Assembly (NCBI GenBank): GCA_031288005.1
Contig: JAITSE010000101.1
Location: 1-64,000 of the forward strand
Direction of reading: 5' to 3'
From: Treponema sp.
Lineage (GTDB): Bacteria > Spirochaetota > Spirochaetia > Treponematales > Breznakiellaceae
Length of the DNA stretch: 64,000 nucleotides
Of the stretch, positions 33,662 to 43,559 are shown in pieces. The notes under the pieces were generated by a model. The model ran no database searches and had not been told where the DNA came from. It saw only the letters and a program-made list of their open reading frames with translations. The position numbers and the translations under genes were made by a program. Numbering within the stretch: position 1 is the stretch's first letter; each line of letters begins with the position of its first letter.

Positions 33662-35824
33662 ATGGAACAGGAAGCGTTTTTTAACAGGGATATTTCGTGG
33701 ATAGACTTTAACCGCCGGGTTTTGGAGGAAGGGCTTAAACCTGAACTGCCGCCTCTGGACAGGTTCAGGTTTCTGGCTATTGCGGCGTCCAATTTTGACG
33801 AGTTTTTCATGGTCCGGGCGGCGGCCATAAAACGGTCCCTCCGCTCCGGCGCGGGCCCGGAGCAGGACCCCGCGGGATTGAGTCCTGAAGCTCTGCTCAG
33901 GCAAATATCGGAAAAGGTTCGGGATATTCTGCGTCTCCAGTACGAATGTCTGGGCGGTGAAATTTTCCCGGCCCTTGCCCGGGGCGGCTTGGAATTGATC
34001 CGGCCCGATTCCTATTCTTCGTCCAGGATGGACTATATGGAATCCCTTTTTATGAAGGAAATTTTCCCGGCCCTTACTCCTCTCAGGCTTGAAGGGGAAG
34101 GCCGCGTCCCCGCCATCGACAGCCTTTCCATCTACGCCGCCTTCCGGCTGGAACCCGCTGACTTTCCAGCCGGACTCGATGGGGCCGCGGGGGGAGGGGA
34201 AACCTCGCTTCAGGAGAGCCTTATCGCGATTGTCCAGATTCCACCTGCGCCGGGCCGGATAATTTTGCTGCCGCCTGAAGAAGGCAAAACGCAGTGGGCT
34301 CTGCTGGACGATGTGATCCTCACCTGGGGGGTCTGTCTTTTCCCCGGATACCGGGTCCTGGAGAGTATGCTTTTCAAGATAAACCGGGACGCCGATTTTT
34401 CGGTGGACGAAAAGCGGGACGAAGATTTTATTGAAGCCATGGAAGAAGTGCTGCTCCGCAGGGATAATTCCCGGCCTGTGCGTATGGTCTGCTCCGCTGG
34501 CAGTCCTTTTCTTAGGGATGAACTGGCCCGGCGGCTGGAACTGGACGGGCAGGACATCTATGAAATTGACGGCCCCCTGGACCTGAGAACTCTGTCTGAT
34601 CTGGCATCCCTGCGGGGTTTTGAGCAGCTCAGGCGGAAAAACCTGCCCATATACCCAAGTCCGGAATTCTCCGGGGATGAATCCATCTGGGACCGGATCA
34701 GCCGGGGGGATGTGATGCTCCATCTGCCTTACCAGTCTTTTGATCCCGTGGCGCGGTTTTTCCGTGACGCCGCGTCCGATCCCCAGGTTATCTCGATTAA
34801 AACGGCGCTCTACAGGACCGGCGGGGATTCCCCTATTGTTAGGGCTCTTGAGGAAGCGGCCCTTAACGGCAAGCATATAACCGCCCTGGTAGAGATCAAG
34901 GCCAGGTTTGATGAGGAGTTGAACATTTCCTGGGCGAACCGCTTGGAAAGGGCCGGGGTGATCGTGGTTTACGGTCTTGCCCGGCTTAAAGTGCACGCCA
35001 AGATCAGTATGGTTGTCCGCCGGGAGCAGGACGGCGTTAAGCGCTACGTTCATCTTTCCACTGGGAACTACAATGACAAGACCGCGAAGCTCTATGAGGA
35101 TATCTGCCTTTTTACCGCCCGGGAAGACATTGCCTTTGACGCGGGTCTTCTTTTTAATATGCTCACAGGCTACTCGGCAATCTCTTCAATGCGGCGGCTC
35201 TCAATAGCCCCTGCGGCCCTGAAAGACCGGCTCATATCTCTTATCGACAGGGAGGCCCGCCGCTCAAGCCGGGAAAATCCTGGCCGTATCATGGCGAAGA
35301 TGAACTCCCTGGCTGATCCGGACGTTATTCGCGCCTTGTACCGGGCTTCCCGGGCAGGGGCGCATATACGCCTCAATGTTAGGGGCATCTGTATGCTCGT
35401 TCCCGGCCTTCCCGGTCTTTCGGAGAATATCAGCGTGGTAAGCGTGGTGGACCGTTTTTTGGAACATTCCCGGATATTTTACTTTGCCAACGCCGGAACC
35501 GAGGAATTTTATCTTTCCAGCGCCGACTGGATGCCCAGAAACTTGGAACGCCGGGTGGAACTCATGTTTCCGGTCCTCCAGGAGGACATCCGGGAGAGGA
35601 TCAGGGCCGTTCTGGAAGCCTGTTTCCGGGACAACTGTCAGTCCTGGCTTCTGAACAGCGAAGGCCGCTGGCTGCGACGGAAGCCTTCCCCCGGAGAGGA
35701 AGTTTTCCGGGTCCAGGAGTATCTTCTTGCCCAGGCTGCCGGGGAGGCGGAAAATCTTTGGGCCTCCAGGCAGGAATTCGTGGTCCGCCGCAGCCCGTCG
35801 AGTGAAAACGGGAACAGAAAATAA
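33662..35824 (+). CDS. ppk1: Polyphosphate kinase 1
   Basis: A 720-residue PPK1, of typical length, which makes polyphosphate from ATP. Domains in order: N (FFNRDISWIDFNRRVLEE), head, and two phospholipase-D-like catalytic domains. Motifs are IKTALYRTG, the autophosphorylated His region VHLSTGNYNDKTAKLYEDI, and SSADWMPRNLERRVELMFP near the C-terminus. It starts three bases after ppx without a clear Shine-Dalgarno, so translation is probably coupled. All main motifs are intact. Confidence 0.96.
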   Translation: MEQEAFFNRDISWIDFNRRVLEEGLKPELPPLDRFRFLAIAASNFDEFFMVRAAAIKRSLRSGAGPEQDPAGLSPEALLRQISEKVRDILRLQYECLGGEIFPALARGGLELIRPDSYSSSRMDYMESLFMKEIFPALTPLRLEGEGRVPAIDSLSIYAAFRLEPADFPAGLDGAAGGGETSLQESLIAIVQIPPAPGRIILLPPEEGKTQWALLDDVILTWGVCLFPGYRVLESMLFKINRDADFSVDEKRDEDFIEAMEEVLLRRDNSRPVRMVCSAGSPFLRDELARRLELDGQDIYEIDGPLDLRTLSDLASLRGFEQLRRKNLPIYPSPEFSGDESIWDRISRGDVMLHLPYQSFDPVARFFRDAASDPQVISIKTALYRTGGDSPIVRALEEAALNGKHITALVEIKARFDEELNISWANRLERAGVIVVYGLARLKVHAKISMVVRREQDGVKRYVHLSTGNYNDKTAKLYEDICLFTAREDIAFDAGLLFNMLTGYSAISSMRRLSIAPAALKDRLISLIDREARRSSRENPGRIMAKMNSLADPDVIRALYRASRAGAHIRLNVRGICMLVPGLPGLSENISVVSVVDRFLEHSRIFYFANAGTEEFYLSSADWMPRNLERRVELMFPVLQEDIRERIRAVLEACFRDNCQSWLLNSEGRWLRRKPSPGEEVFRVQEYLLAQAAGEAENLWASRQEFVVRRSPSSENGNRK

Positions 35825-35867
35825 TACGTCCGCGGGAAAGCTCGCGGCCACGACAGGGGAAACACAG

Positions 35868-37229
35868 ATGAAACGGATTATATTGAAACCCGGGGAAGAA
35901 GACCGCATACTCCGGGGACATCCCTGGGTGTACGGCAGCGAGGTGGAGCGGACGCTTAAGACCGCGGGCGGAACGTCTTTTCCGGTGGAGCTTGAGCCGG
36001 GTGAAATCGCGGATGTGGAGAGCAGCCGGAAGCGGTATTTGGGCAGGGCTTTCGTGAATCCCCGCTCAAAGATAATCGCCCGGATTTACAGCTCATCCAA
36101 GGAAGGGGTTGATAAAGGCTTTTTTAAGCGCCGGTTTCGTCAAGCTATTGCCCGCCGGACCTGCCGGGACTTCTCCAGGGATTCGGCGCGTCTAGTGTTC
36201 GCCGAGGCTGACTTTCTGCCGGGGCTTATCGTTGACTGCTTTACCGGCTGGCATCTGGAGGAAGCCGAATCCATGATAAGCGCGCGCCCTTTTGCCTTTG
36301 AGACGGTCCTTGCCGCTCTGGGCCCTCCTTCGTCCTGGTTTTCGGTCCAATTCCTCACCTTCGGTATAGATTTGCGCCGCGACGAAATACTTGCCGCCTT
36401 GGATGAGGTTTTGGGAGCGCCCCTTTGCGACGGCGAAATCTTTCCGAGGCTTCCGGCGGGGATTTTTGAGAAATCCGCCGCCCGGGTCAGGGAACTTGAG
36501 GGACTTCCCCTCCGCGAAGGGCTTATCCGGGGCGCTTTTCCAGCCGGAGGCGTCTTAATATTCGAGAACGGTCTGCCGTTTGCCGTGCGCCTTGAAGATG
36601 GACAAAAGACCGGCCACTTCCTGGACCAGCGGGAAAACCGTCTGGCCGCCGCGGAGTACGCGGTTATGTCGGCGGGGAAGAATCCGGATTACCGGATTTT
36701 GGATATGTGCGCTTATACCGGAGGTTTCGGTATACACGCAGCCAGAGCCGTCCTTGAAAGAGGGTCCTGCGTCAGGCTAACCGCGGCGGATGTTTCCGCC
36801 GCTGCCCTGGAAACATTAAAAAAAAACGCGGTCCTAAACGGGATAGCGGACCGGCTCACCGCGATAGAGGCGGATTGTTTTGAGTTTCTGCGTGCCGCCG
36901 AACGGTCCAGGGAAAAATACAACCTTATCATTTTAGACCCCCCGGCTTTCGCAAAATCCCGGCCCATTCCTGACCAGGCGATTCGAGGCTACAAAGAGAT
37001 CAACCTTAGAGCCATAAAGATCCTCTCTCCTGGAGGCGTTCTGGTAACGTGTTCGTGCAGTCAGGCCCTGGACGAAAGCCGTTTCAGGCGTATAGTGGCG
37101 GAAGCCGCGGCAGACGCGAAACGTCAGCTCCAAGAGATGGAGTTTCGGACCCAGGCATTGGATCATCCCATACTCCTGGGTTATGACGAGTCCTTTTACC
37201 TGAAGTGCGGTATTTACCGCGCCGTGTAA
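35868..37229 (+). CDS. Class I SAM-dependent rRNA methyltransferase (RlmI-like)
   Basis: A 453-residue enzyme with an N-terminal PUA domain (RIILKPGEEDRILRGHPWVY) and a C-terminal Rossmann methyltransferase domain: SAM loop DMCAYTGGFGIHAA, acidic loop TAADVS, catalytic DPPAFAKS and a further VTCSCSQAL. These fit the COG1092/RlmI family, which makes 5-methylcytosine in 23S rRNA; the exact target here is inference. AGGGG before the ATG at 35868 supports the start; the frame extends into ppk1 but the PUA domain begins here. Some 50 residues between the domains are longer than in E. coli RlmI. Confidence 0.85.
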   Translation: MKRIILKPGEEDRILRGHPWVYGSEVERTLKTAGGTSFPVELEPGEIADVESSRKRYLGRAFVNPRSKIIARIYSSSKEGVDKGFFKRRFRQAIARRTCRDFSRDSARLVFAEADFLPGLIVDCFTGWHLEEAESMISARPFAFETVLAALGPPSSWFSVQFLTFGIDLRRDEILAALDEVLGAPLCDGEIFPRLPAGIFEKSAARVRELEGLPLREGLIRGAFPAGGVLIFENGLPFAVRLEDGQKTGHFLDQRENRLAAAEYAVMSAGKNPDYRILDMCAYTGGFGIHAARAVLERGSCVRLTAADVSAAALETLKKNAVLNGIADRLTAIEADCFEFLRAAERSREKYNLIILDPPAFAKSRPIPDQAIRGYKEINLRAIKILSPGGVLVTCSCSQALDESRFRRIVAEAAADAKRQLQEMEFRTQALDHPILLGYDESFYLKCGIYRAV

Positions 37230-37934
37230 GCGGCATCTGATCAGGTTTTACCCGCCGCCGTAAAAACAATCAACAACCCCGCCCTGAAATCGAACACGAG
37301 ACCTCCGGTCTCACGGTTCCCGATGTATTAAACCCTTCGCCGCGAATAAGGCTTGTCCGTTGTTTCAATCTATATAGGTTTTATCCTGAAAATATGCGGA
37401 GCCCTAACTGTACAAAACAGAGTCTCTCCCGGCGGAAAGAGCGTATTAATGCGTAAAATAGTCCCCACGGTCTTTTATGCGCCGATTATCCTTTTACGCA
37501 GAAATACCTTCCAGAATAGAATACCGCCGCCGTGCATATTATGAGCATCAATACCGTTTTTGTAAAATTGAAGTCCCATGAAAAATTATTAGTGTTAATA
37601 ATACGATTATTAAGTTTTTTTTATGAATAGTTATATTTTTTGTTTGACAGGCTGTATTAAGAGGTTATTAAATTAAAGAGAGTTATAAAATGATATGCGG
37701 CGGAAACAGCGGCAGTGAATATATCCCTCATACGCATATATGCATTGGATTTATAAAACAGATGCCGGAGGAGATTGCATATAAAAAAACATATTGATAT
37801 AGGTTATTTTATTTTTTGGAATTTATGCCGGCATATTTCCGGTACATTTAGTAATCAATTTTTATAACAACAGCATTTCACCGGTATCGAAGCCGGAAAC
37901 TGCTAATATTTCAAACAAGGGAGCAATAGTTAAA
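37230..37934. other. Gene-free AT-rich region upstream of the outer-membrane operon
   Basis: I see no gene in these 705 bases. At 37298-37313 the palindromic word GAGACCTCCGGTCTC, common to repeat clusters elsewhere, occurs once. The right half (37540-37930) is strongly AT-rich and contains a candidate promoter at 37644-37671 (TTGACA, 16 bases, TATTAA), which would leave a leader of about 260 bases before the porin gene. Confidence 0.5.
37644..37671 (+). promoter_or_regulatory. Candidate promoter upstream of the porin/GH18 operon
   Basis: A perfect TTGACA -35, a 16-base spacer and TATTAA lie in AT-rich DNA. The distance of about 260 bases to the start codon leaves room for 5' leader regulation, but other promoters may exist nearer the gene. 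Confidence 0.4.
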
Positions 37935-39440
37935 ATGAAAAAAAAGATTTTTCTTTACCACGGCGTAATTATTTTTTGCGGCTGTCTGGCAAATAGAAAA
38001 TATGGAAAAATAATAGACGGGCTGGCCGCGTCAGTTCTTATTTTGCTCGGAGGGATTGCCTTTGCCGATGACGCGCGTGGTTTTACCGCAACCGCAGATG
38101 TTGATGCGAATGCCCTGGAGATTAAATCCTCGAATTATAGCAATTTTGATGAGCGCCAATACGCGCACGGTACTACTTCAATAATGTATCCATTTGGAGG
38201 ATTCAATTACAAAGACGATACGAATGTTTCTTTTTCCTATGATGGCGGTTTTTACGGCGGCAAGCTTTCATTAAATGATCTGGCAGAGGACAATGGAGAC
38301 GGCGTCGGGGGAGTTAAGGCATGGGTAATGCCTTTCGGCCCTGTGTTAAAAATAAGCGCCGGCACGGATATTGGTTCGGGATATGCTGATTCTTTAGGCG
38401 CTGATCCGGGAATGCGTATTTATAACGGCGGCATTCCTTCCGCATGGGATGCCAATAAAAATCCTGATAATATTACTCAAGATAAGGGCCTGCTGCTTGA
38501 ATTTAATATTGCCCCTGTAATGATTGCCATGGCGGGACAATATCATGCAAGTCAGGTTCTTTCCCTGGAAATCCCCAATTCGGGACATTCCGGCTGGATT
38601 GATGTTGATCAGCGCAGCTATGGATACGGAATGCGAATTGGATCAGAAATCGGCTCCATTGGAAAGGTAAATGTTTCATATATCAATCAGTACACAAATA
38701 TCGGCGCAAATAATTACCGGGTGAACAGGAATAATGAAGCGGTTCCCGCTGTTGCGGATGCCAAAACAGGACTGCATATGTTTGGGGCCTACGCGAGTCT
38801 AAAGCCGCTCGAAAATTTTAGTTTTAGCATAGGCTATAACGGAATTTATACGAAATATTTAGATGAATTCTACAGCGGCGCCGTTATGGTAAAAACCCTT
38901 CTGCCCCAGATTTTTCAGAACGCAGTCAATCTGAACATTAGATACACGGGGATACAGAAAACAATGCTGAGGACGGATCATAACATCAGTTTCTGGCACG
39001 ACAGTGATTACCGTATTTTTAATGTTCCCGGCTGGGAAAACAACGGCCTTAATTCTGAATCTCTGGGATCTGATTATGCCGATGTAAATCATCTGCTTTT
39101 ATGGAATGGCTTCGGCGGCGCTTATGAATTTTCTAATAAAGTTAAATTTGATTTTTATATGCGTAATCTGCTTCGCCGTGACACCGCTTTCCAAAAAAGC
39201 GGCTCCGAATACGTCCGTATCACGGACAAGGTTGTTATTGATGCAAAAACTTTTTTTAATCTGCATAAAAGCGTCGAGCTGTATGCGGGTATAACATTTG
39301 AAAATATGATTACCATCTCTTCAAAAGATATAAACGCTCAGATAGCGAACAAATTTACCACAGGAACAGAACCAAAATCGACAACTGATACAGAAACAGT
39401 AATCAAAATTCCAGTTGGAATAAAAATACGGCTGGAATAA
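37935..39440 (+). CDS. Outer-membrane beta-barrel protein (porin-like)
   Basis: A 501-residue protein. A hydrophobic segment (GLAASVLILLGGIAFADD, about residues 33-50) looks like the true signal peptide core; it is preceded by an unusual 28-residue extension with a second hydrophobic run (FLYHGVIIFCGCLA). The mature part has the alternating polar/aromatic pattern of a beta-barrel (VSFSYDGGFYGGKLSLNDL, FSFSIGYNGIYTKYL) and ends with an amphipathic strand (VIKIPVGIKIRLE). No family name is certain. It starts the operon porin - GH18 lipoprotein - GH18-like lipoprotein, which suggests uptake of released glycans. Confidence 0.72.
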   Translation: MKKKIFLYHGVIIFCGCLANRKYGKIIDGLAASVLILLGGIAFADDARGFTATADVDANALEIKSSNYSNFDERQYAHGTTSIMYPFGGFNYKDDTNVSFSYDGGFYGGKLSLNDLAEDNGDGVGGVKAWVMPFGPVLKISAGTDIGSGYADSLGADPGMRIYNGGIPSAWDANKNPDNITQDKGLLLEFNIAPVMIAMAGQYHASQVLSLEIPNSGHSGWIDVDQRSYGYGMRIGSEIGSIGKVNVSYINQYTNIGANNYRVNRNNEAVPAVADAKTGLHMFGAYASLKPLENFSFSIGYNGIYTKYLDEFYSGAVMVKTLLPQIFQNAVNLNIRYTGIQKTMLRTDHNISFWHDSDYRIFNVPGWENNGLNSESLGSDYADVNHLLLWNGFGGAYEFSNKVKFDFYMRNLLRRDTAFQKSGSEYVRITDKVVIDAKTFFNLHKSVELYAGITFENMITISSKDINAQIANKFTTGTEPKSTTDTETVIKIPVGIKIRLE

Positions 39441-39463
39441 TTTGCATGAGGAAGGAGAAATTT

Positions 39464-41971
39464 ATGCAAGAAAAACGAGAAAAGAAAATTTCGGACAATA
39501 ACTTGGGTTTTGTCCGGATGACAGCGCTTTCAGCGGCGTTGCTTTTTATATTGGCGGCTTGTCCGTCTCCGACAGGAGTGGAACAAAATGGGGAAAAAGT
39601 AGACCCGATAGTCGGCGGCGTTCCCCAAATGCCTAACATCAGCAGAACGCAGGCAGGGTATGAAATAGACAGCCTCTTGGCGGTTGTAGACAATCCCGGA
39701 TATTCTGAAGATCCCAGTCATATATCCGGCGTTGTTTCAGCAGTCTGGAATCCTGCCGCGGGCGCTACAGGTTATAATGTATACGCGAAAAAGGCTACGC
39801 GGTTTACCAACCCGATTCCCAATCCCAGGGATGGCAGCAATGGCGTCTATGATACCGCAGCGGGTGACGCCGTACCTGCCGGCAGCACGGCGCTGACGCC
39901 TGAACCTGGAGATCCTGTCGCGGTCAATGTCCCCGATACCTTCTACTTCCACAGAAATTGTGAAGAGGACGGAATATACTATTTCTGGGTTGAAGGGATA
40001 AACCGTAAAGGCGCCGGCACAAAAAGCGCGCCGGTATCACAGTATCTTGGAAAGAAAGGCCGGCAGGAAAACGGCGGCATTGAAAGAGGCGACTATCCCC
40101 GGGATCTGACAACTGTATCCGGCGACGGAAAAATTGAATTATCCTGGAGCCTCTCCGACCGGGTAGGATGGTACGAGGTGTATTATTCTCCAACGAATAT
40201 CGATTTTGATAAACTTGAAGAATCCTGGGATGAGTCGGATGGACCTCTTGTTCCCTATCAACAAAGCGCGGTAACGGTCGGCGGAACAGCGGCAATACCC
40301 TGGAAAGGAACCGGAGCCGGCGTTCCAGGTACTCCAGAAAAACTCTTTACGCTGAAGACCACAATTACCGGCCTTACCAATGGCACAGAATATTTTTTCT
40401 GGGTCAGAAGCCCCAATGCAAATGGCGAACGGGGTTACAGCAAAATAATGGCGGCCCCCGAGTCCTCCGCTGGGCCGGCATTCCCAGCGGTACAAAATAT
40501 CAGAGTTTCCGCAAACAACCCGGGTGAACTTACTGTTACATGGGATAAGGTGGACGGCGCCGCGGAATATCGCGTCTATTTCAGTATGTATGATATAACT
40601 CCCGAAGCTTCCGCGGTTCATGACAGGGTATCCGGGAGTATGACTACCTTTACCAAAAAGGGATTTGACAAAAACACTCAGTACTATGTGTGGGTAGTAG
40701 CCAGGAAAGGAAATATAGCCGGTGATTTTGGCAGTCCCGCAATTGGGGTAACCAGGAATGAAGATGTCCAGTATAGCGCCAACGTAAAAAAATATGACCT
40801 GAACGGCAACCTTATTGAGAATGTGCTTTATATTGAAGTGAACGATAACGATCCGCGTATTGCCCTGGGCTATGTTCTTGAAGCCAGCAACGCACAGTTT
40901 TTTGATTATGTCATTCTCTTTGCCGCCAATCTGCGGAACCGGGACTGCTTAAATGAAAATCCTAAAAACCACTTTTGTACTAAACAAGGAGTTCATCTGC
41001 ATTTTAATGGAAATGTCCAGCATATCCTTGATAACCGGGATAAGTATATTAAACCATTGCAGGATCGGGGCATTAAAGTGCTGTTGGGACTTCTTGGCGA
41101 CTGGGGCGGCGTAGGCTTCGGCACTTTTGGCGAGTGGCCTATGGAAGACGTATATCCCTGGGCGGAGAATAACAACGGCAATCCCTACCCGTATACAGCA
41201 GAAGTACGCAGAACTTTCCTGACCCAGGTTCGGGACGCGGTCATCCAGTACGGACTTGACGGTATTGATCTTGATGATGAATGGGCCAGCGCCAATGCCG
41301 GTCAAAAGGGATTGGCCGTTTATCCCTCTCAGGCCGGTTACTATTCCAATGCCGGCAGCAGAATGTTCGCATGGGCGAGGTGCGGCGTCAATTTCGCAAA
41401 CCTCCTCGTTGAAGCCCGTGAACTGCTGGGGCCAGAGAAGATCATCACTGTATTTGAATGGCAGAGCGCCCGGTGGATGCCGAGTACAGTTACGGAAAAT
41501 GGAGCGGAAAAACCAGTCCATGAGTACTATAACTTTATCACAGAAGCAGCTTATGGATCATGGAACGCTTTTGGCTATTATGTTGGGGCGGTGGCGCCTG
41601 AATCCCTTTGTAACCGCCCTCTCCGTAAATATGCGCCGGTTGGCATAGATATTTGCGGCGGAGATAGTCCCGGCGAGCCGCGGCCCTCCATTTCCGGCTT
41701 TAACAGCCTAGGCGACAGAGCGAGGCAGGAGGCTGAATGGAATGAGTCGCATCCGGCAAACTACTATGGGGTTAATATGTTCTATGCCCTACAGTCCCAG
41801 GCAACAGCGTCAAAGCCTTTTGCGGGATACTCTCATCCAAAACTGTGGGATTTGACAAGGAACAGAACTCTTACTCAAGAGGAGTATTTATCACTGCTTT
41901 CTTATCCGTTATACGGAGAAAACGTGATATATATTGGCAAAGACTATCCCCAGGATTGGGCTAGGTATTAA
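39464..41971 (+). CDS. GH18 endo-beta-N-acetylglucosaminidase-like lipoprotein
   Basis: An 835-residue predicted lipoprotein (SAALLFILAACPSP, lipidated Cys at about residue 33). Residues about 70-430 hold three fibronectin-III-like modules (TTVSGDGKIELSWSLSD; NNPGELTVTWDKVDGAAEYR). Residues about 440-835 are a GH18 catalytic barrel of the EndoH/F type: FDYVILFAANL, IKVLLGLLGDW, and the catalytic signature DGIDLDDE at 599-606 with the acid E606. It would cleave chitobiose cores of N-glycans or chitin-like polymers at the cell surface. GGAGG-like AAGGAG before the ATG at 39464 fixes the start. The next gene is a related protein lacking the signature. Confidence 0.85.
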   Translation: MQEKREKKISDNNLGFVRMTALSAALLFILAACPSPTGVEQNGEKVDPIVGGVPQMPNISRTQAGYEIDSLLAVVDNPGYSEDPSHISGVVSAVWNPAAGATGYNVYAKKATRFTNPIPNPRDGSNGVYDTAAGDAVPAGSTALTPEPGDPVAVNVPDTFYFHRNCEEDGIYYFWVEGINRKGAGTKSAPVSQYLGKKGRQENGGIERGDYPRDLTTVSGDGKIELSWSLSDRVGWYEVYYSPTNIDFDKLEESWDESDGPLVPYQQSAVTVGGTAAIPWKGTGAGVPGTPEKLFTLKTTITGLTNGTEYFFWVRSPNANGERGYSKIMAAPESSAGPAFPAVQNIRVSANNPGELTVTWDKVDGAAEYRVYFSMYDITPEASAVHDRVSGSMTTFTKKGFDKNTQYYVWVVARKGNIAGDFGSPAIGVTRNEDVQYSANVKKYDLNGNLIENVLYIEVNDNDPRIALGYVLEASNAQFFDYVILFAANLRNRDCLNENPKNHFCTKQGVHLHFNGNVQHILDNRDKYIKPLQDRGIKVLLGLLGDWGGVGFGTFGEWPMEDVYPWAENNNGNPYPYTAEVRRTFLTQVRDAVIQYGLDGIDLDDEWASANAGQKGLAVYPSQAGYYSNAGSRMFAWARCGVNFANLLVEARELLGPEKIITVFEWQSARWMPSTVTENGAEKPVHEYYNFITEAAYGSWNAFGYYVGAVAPESLCNRPLRKYAPVGIDICGGDSPGEPRPSISGFNSLGDRARQEAEWNESHPANYYGVNMFYALQSQATASKPFAGYSHPKLWDLTRNRTLTQEEYLSLLSYPLYGENVIYIGKDYPQDWARY

Positions 41972-41978
41972 ACGCGCA

Positions 41979-42028
41979 GGGGAACCGTCCGGAGAAATTC
42001 TCAAAATTTCCGGACGGCCCCTTTTTTT
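41979..42028 (+). terminator. Rho-independent terminator between the two GH18-family genes
   Basis: GGGG-aa-CCGTCCGG..GAAATT pairs with AATTTC..CGGACGG-CCCC and is followed by a run of seven T. It is one of the clearest terminators in the window and may reduce transcription of the second GH18-like gene relative to the first. Confidence 0.85.
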
Positions 42029-42052
42029 GATTTTAATTCGCTGGGAGGAAAA

Positions 42053-43219
42053 ATGCCAGGAAAGAATATAAACACTGCGGCGCTGTACGTTGTCTTGTTG
42101 ATGGCGCTCATGATCATGAGCGCCTGCCGGATGCCCGAAGGCGCGGATTTACCCTTTGCCATGCCTGCTATCCCTGGGAAGAATGTGGTTGGAAGCGGCG
42201 CGCTTATAAAAACAGCGTGCTATATAGACGCCGTCCGGTATAATCCTCTGAATGTTCTTGATTATACTATGGAAGACGGTAGCCAGTTTTTTGAATTCGT
42301 GGTTATCACTGCCGCGCAGATAAAAAAAGACTCCCATGGCATGTATATCTACCTGCCCGATGAACTCAGGCGTCTTCTTGAAAAGCATAAAACCTATATT
42401 GTCCCTCTTCAGAAAAAAGGCGTCAGGGTGCTGTTAAGCGTTACCGGTGGAGGCGACGCCGCGAGTTTCGGCAATATGACTAAGGATGATATTACTTTTT
42501 TTTCCCGCATGATCAAGGAAACCATAGACAACTATAATCTTAACGGCGTTGAATTTTATGACAACGCCGCCGGTAATTCCGAAATCAAAGTATACCCGCC
42601 TGACATATATACAAATGAAGATGATATTTTGGATGGATGGCTCCGGGGCGGCGACTGTATGAATAATATTATGTATTTTACACGGCAGCTTTTCCTGCTG
42701 CGGTCTCAAGAGAAAATCATTATGCTGCGGGAAAAAAATTTTGGCCGCTATCTGCCGCCTGATGTCAGCGGCTCGGAAGGGGAAGCCACATTCAGCGGCA
42801 CGGCCCAGCAGATCAATTTTTTTATCAACCCTGACTTTGGTACATTCAAAGAGGAAAGCGCGGAAAATGACAATGAAGCGTACTTTATCTATCGTAATCA
42901 ATACGCCCCTATGCTGATTAATCTGGGGGATGAAGAAACCGGGCCGGTATTGCCTCCTGTTTATAATGCGGACGGCAATGATATAACAGGTTTTACGAAG
43001 CGGTTCTATATGGAAGGGGCCTGCGACTATGGCCTTCTCTGCTATTATAATCTTAAGAGCGCTCAGGAAGCGGCATCGGGGGCGTATCTTGCCGATAACC
43101 GTCCGGGAGCGGCGCCGGGGACTCACCTGACCCAAGCGGAGTATATCTCGTTGACCACGAAAGTTGTTCTTGGTAAGGATGTGATATGTTCCGGCGGAGA
43201 CTATCGCATGGATTGGTAG
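42053..43219 (+). CDS. GH18-like lipoprotein without catalytic residues
   Basis: A 388-residue predicted lipoprotein (VLLMALMIMSACRMP, lipidated Cys at residue 25). From residue 65 it aligns by order of elements with the GH18 barrel of the upstream protein: FFEFVVITAAQI, VRVLLSVTGGGD and the same C-terminal ending (LTQAEYISL, then VVLGKDVI). At the catalytic place it reads N164-G-V-E-F-Y-D-N171 instead of DxxDxDxE, so all acidic catalytic residues are lost. It is therefore probably a glycan-binding pseudoenzyme, comparable in role to surface glycan-binding proteins. No FN3 modules. CTGGGAGGAAA precedes the ATG. Confidence 0.8.
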   Translation: MPGKNINTAALYVVLLMALMIMSACRMPEGADLPFAMPAIPGKNVVGSGALIKTACYIDAVRYNPLNVLDYTMEDGSQFFEFVVITAAQIKKDSHGMYIYLPDELRRLLEKHKTYIVPLQKKGVRVLLSVTGGGDAASFGNMTKDDITFFSRMIKETIDNYNLNGVEFYDNAAGNSEIKVYPPDIYTNEDDILDGWLRGGDCMNNIMYFTRQLFLLRSQEKIIMLREKNFGRYLPPDVSGSEGEATFSGTAQQINFFINPDFGTFKEESAENDNEAYFIYRNQYAPMLINLGDEETGPVLPPVYNADGNDITGFTKRFYMEGACDYGLLCYYNLKSAQEAASGAYLADNRPGAAPGTHLTQAEYISLTTKVVLGKDVICSGGDYRMDW

Positions 43220-43546
43220 AAAGCCGCGGGTTTTTGCTTAGGCGGAGGGGTGTACCAGCCTTGCGGCAATTGGGCGGCTTTACGCCTAATCCGCTCCCGC
43301 AGACCCTTTCCCGGCAGCCGGGAGATCGATCAGCCTTTCGGCGGCAAACAGTTCCGGCGCCTTTTTACTTGTTATGCGGCTCACTCCGTATATGCCACAG
43401 GGTTTTTCTGTGGGCGGCCTGCTGCCGGAATTAAAACCATGTGGACCCGTGCGCGGTAGCTGCGCCTTTCGAGACTGGGAATTCCCGCGGCGGGGCGCTT
43501 CCAAGACAGCGCTAAAATAGAACTACAAATTACCGGCCTTCTCTGC
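43220..43546. other. Gene-free stretch before the Na+/phosphate transporter
   Basis: No coding sequence is convincing here: the ORFs present lack ribosome-binding sites and have low-complexity translations. A small hairpin CCACAG-ggttttt-CTGTGG lies at about 43395-43413. No tRNA-like fold was recognised. Confidence 0.5.
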
Positions 43547-43552
43547 TATACT
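43547..43552 (+). promoter_or_regulatory. -10 box of the Na+/phosphate transporter gene
   Basis: TATACT ends seven bases before the ATG at 43560, so the transcription start should coincide with the start codon. No Shine-Dalgarno lies upstream; the -35 region (TACAAA at the 17-base distance) is weak. Confidence 0.45.
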
Positions 43553-43559
43553 GACATTT

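Noticed and set aside
33578..35053. 491-codon minus-strand ORF opposite ppk1
   Set aside because: It is a shadow of the high-GC ppk1 gene, without a ribosome-binding site or protein-like composition.
43220..43559. RNA gene or eroded gene before the phosphate transporter
   Set aside because: No tRNA-like cloverleaf, tmRNA or RNase P core motif was recognised and translations are low-complexity.
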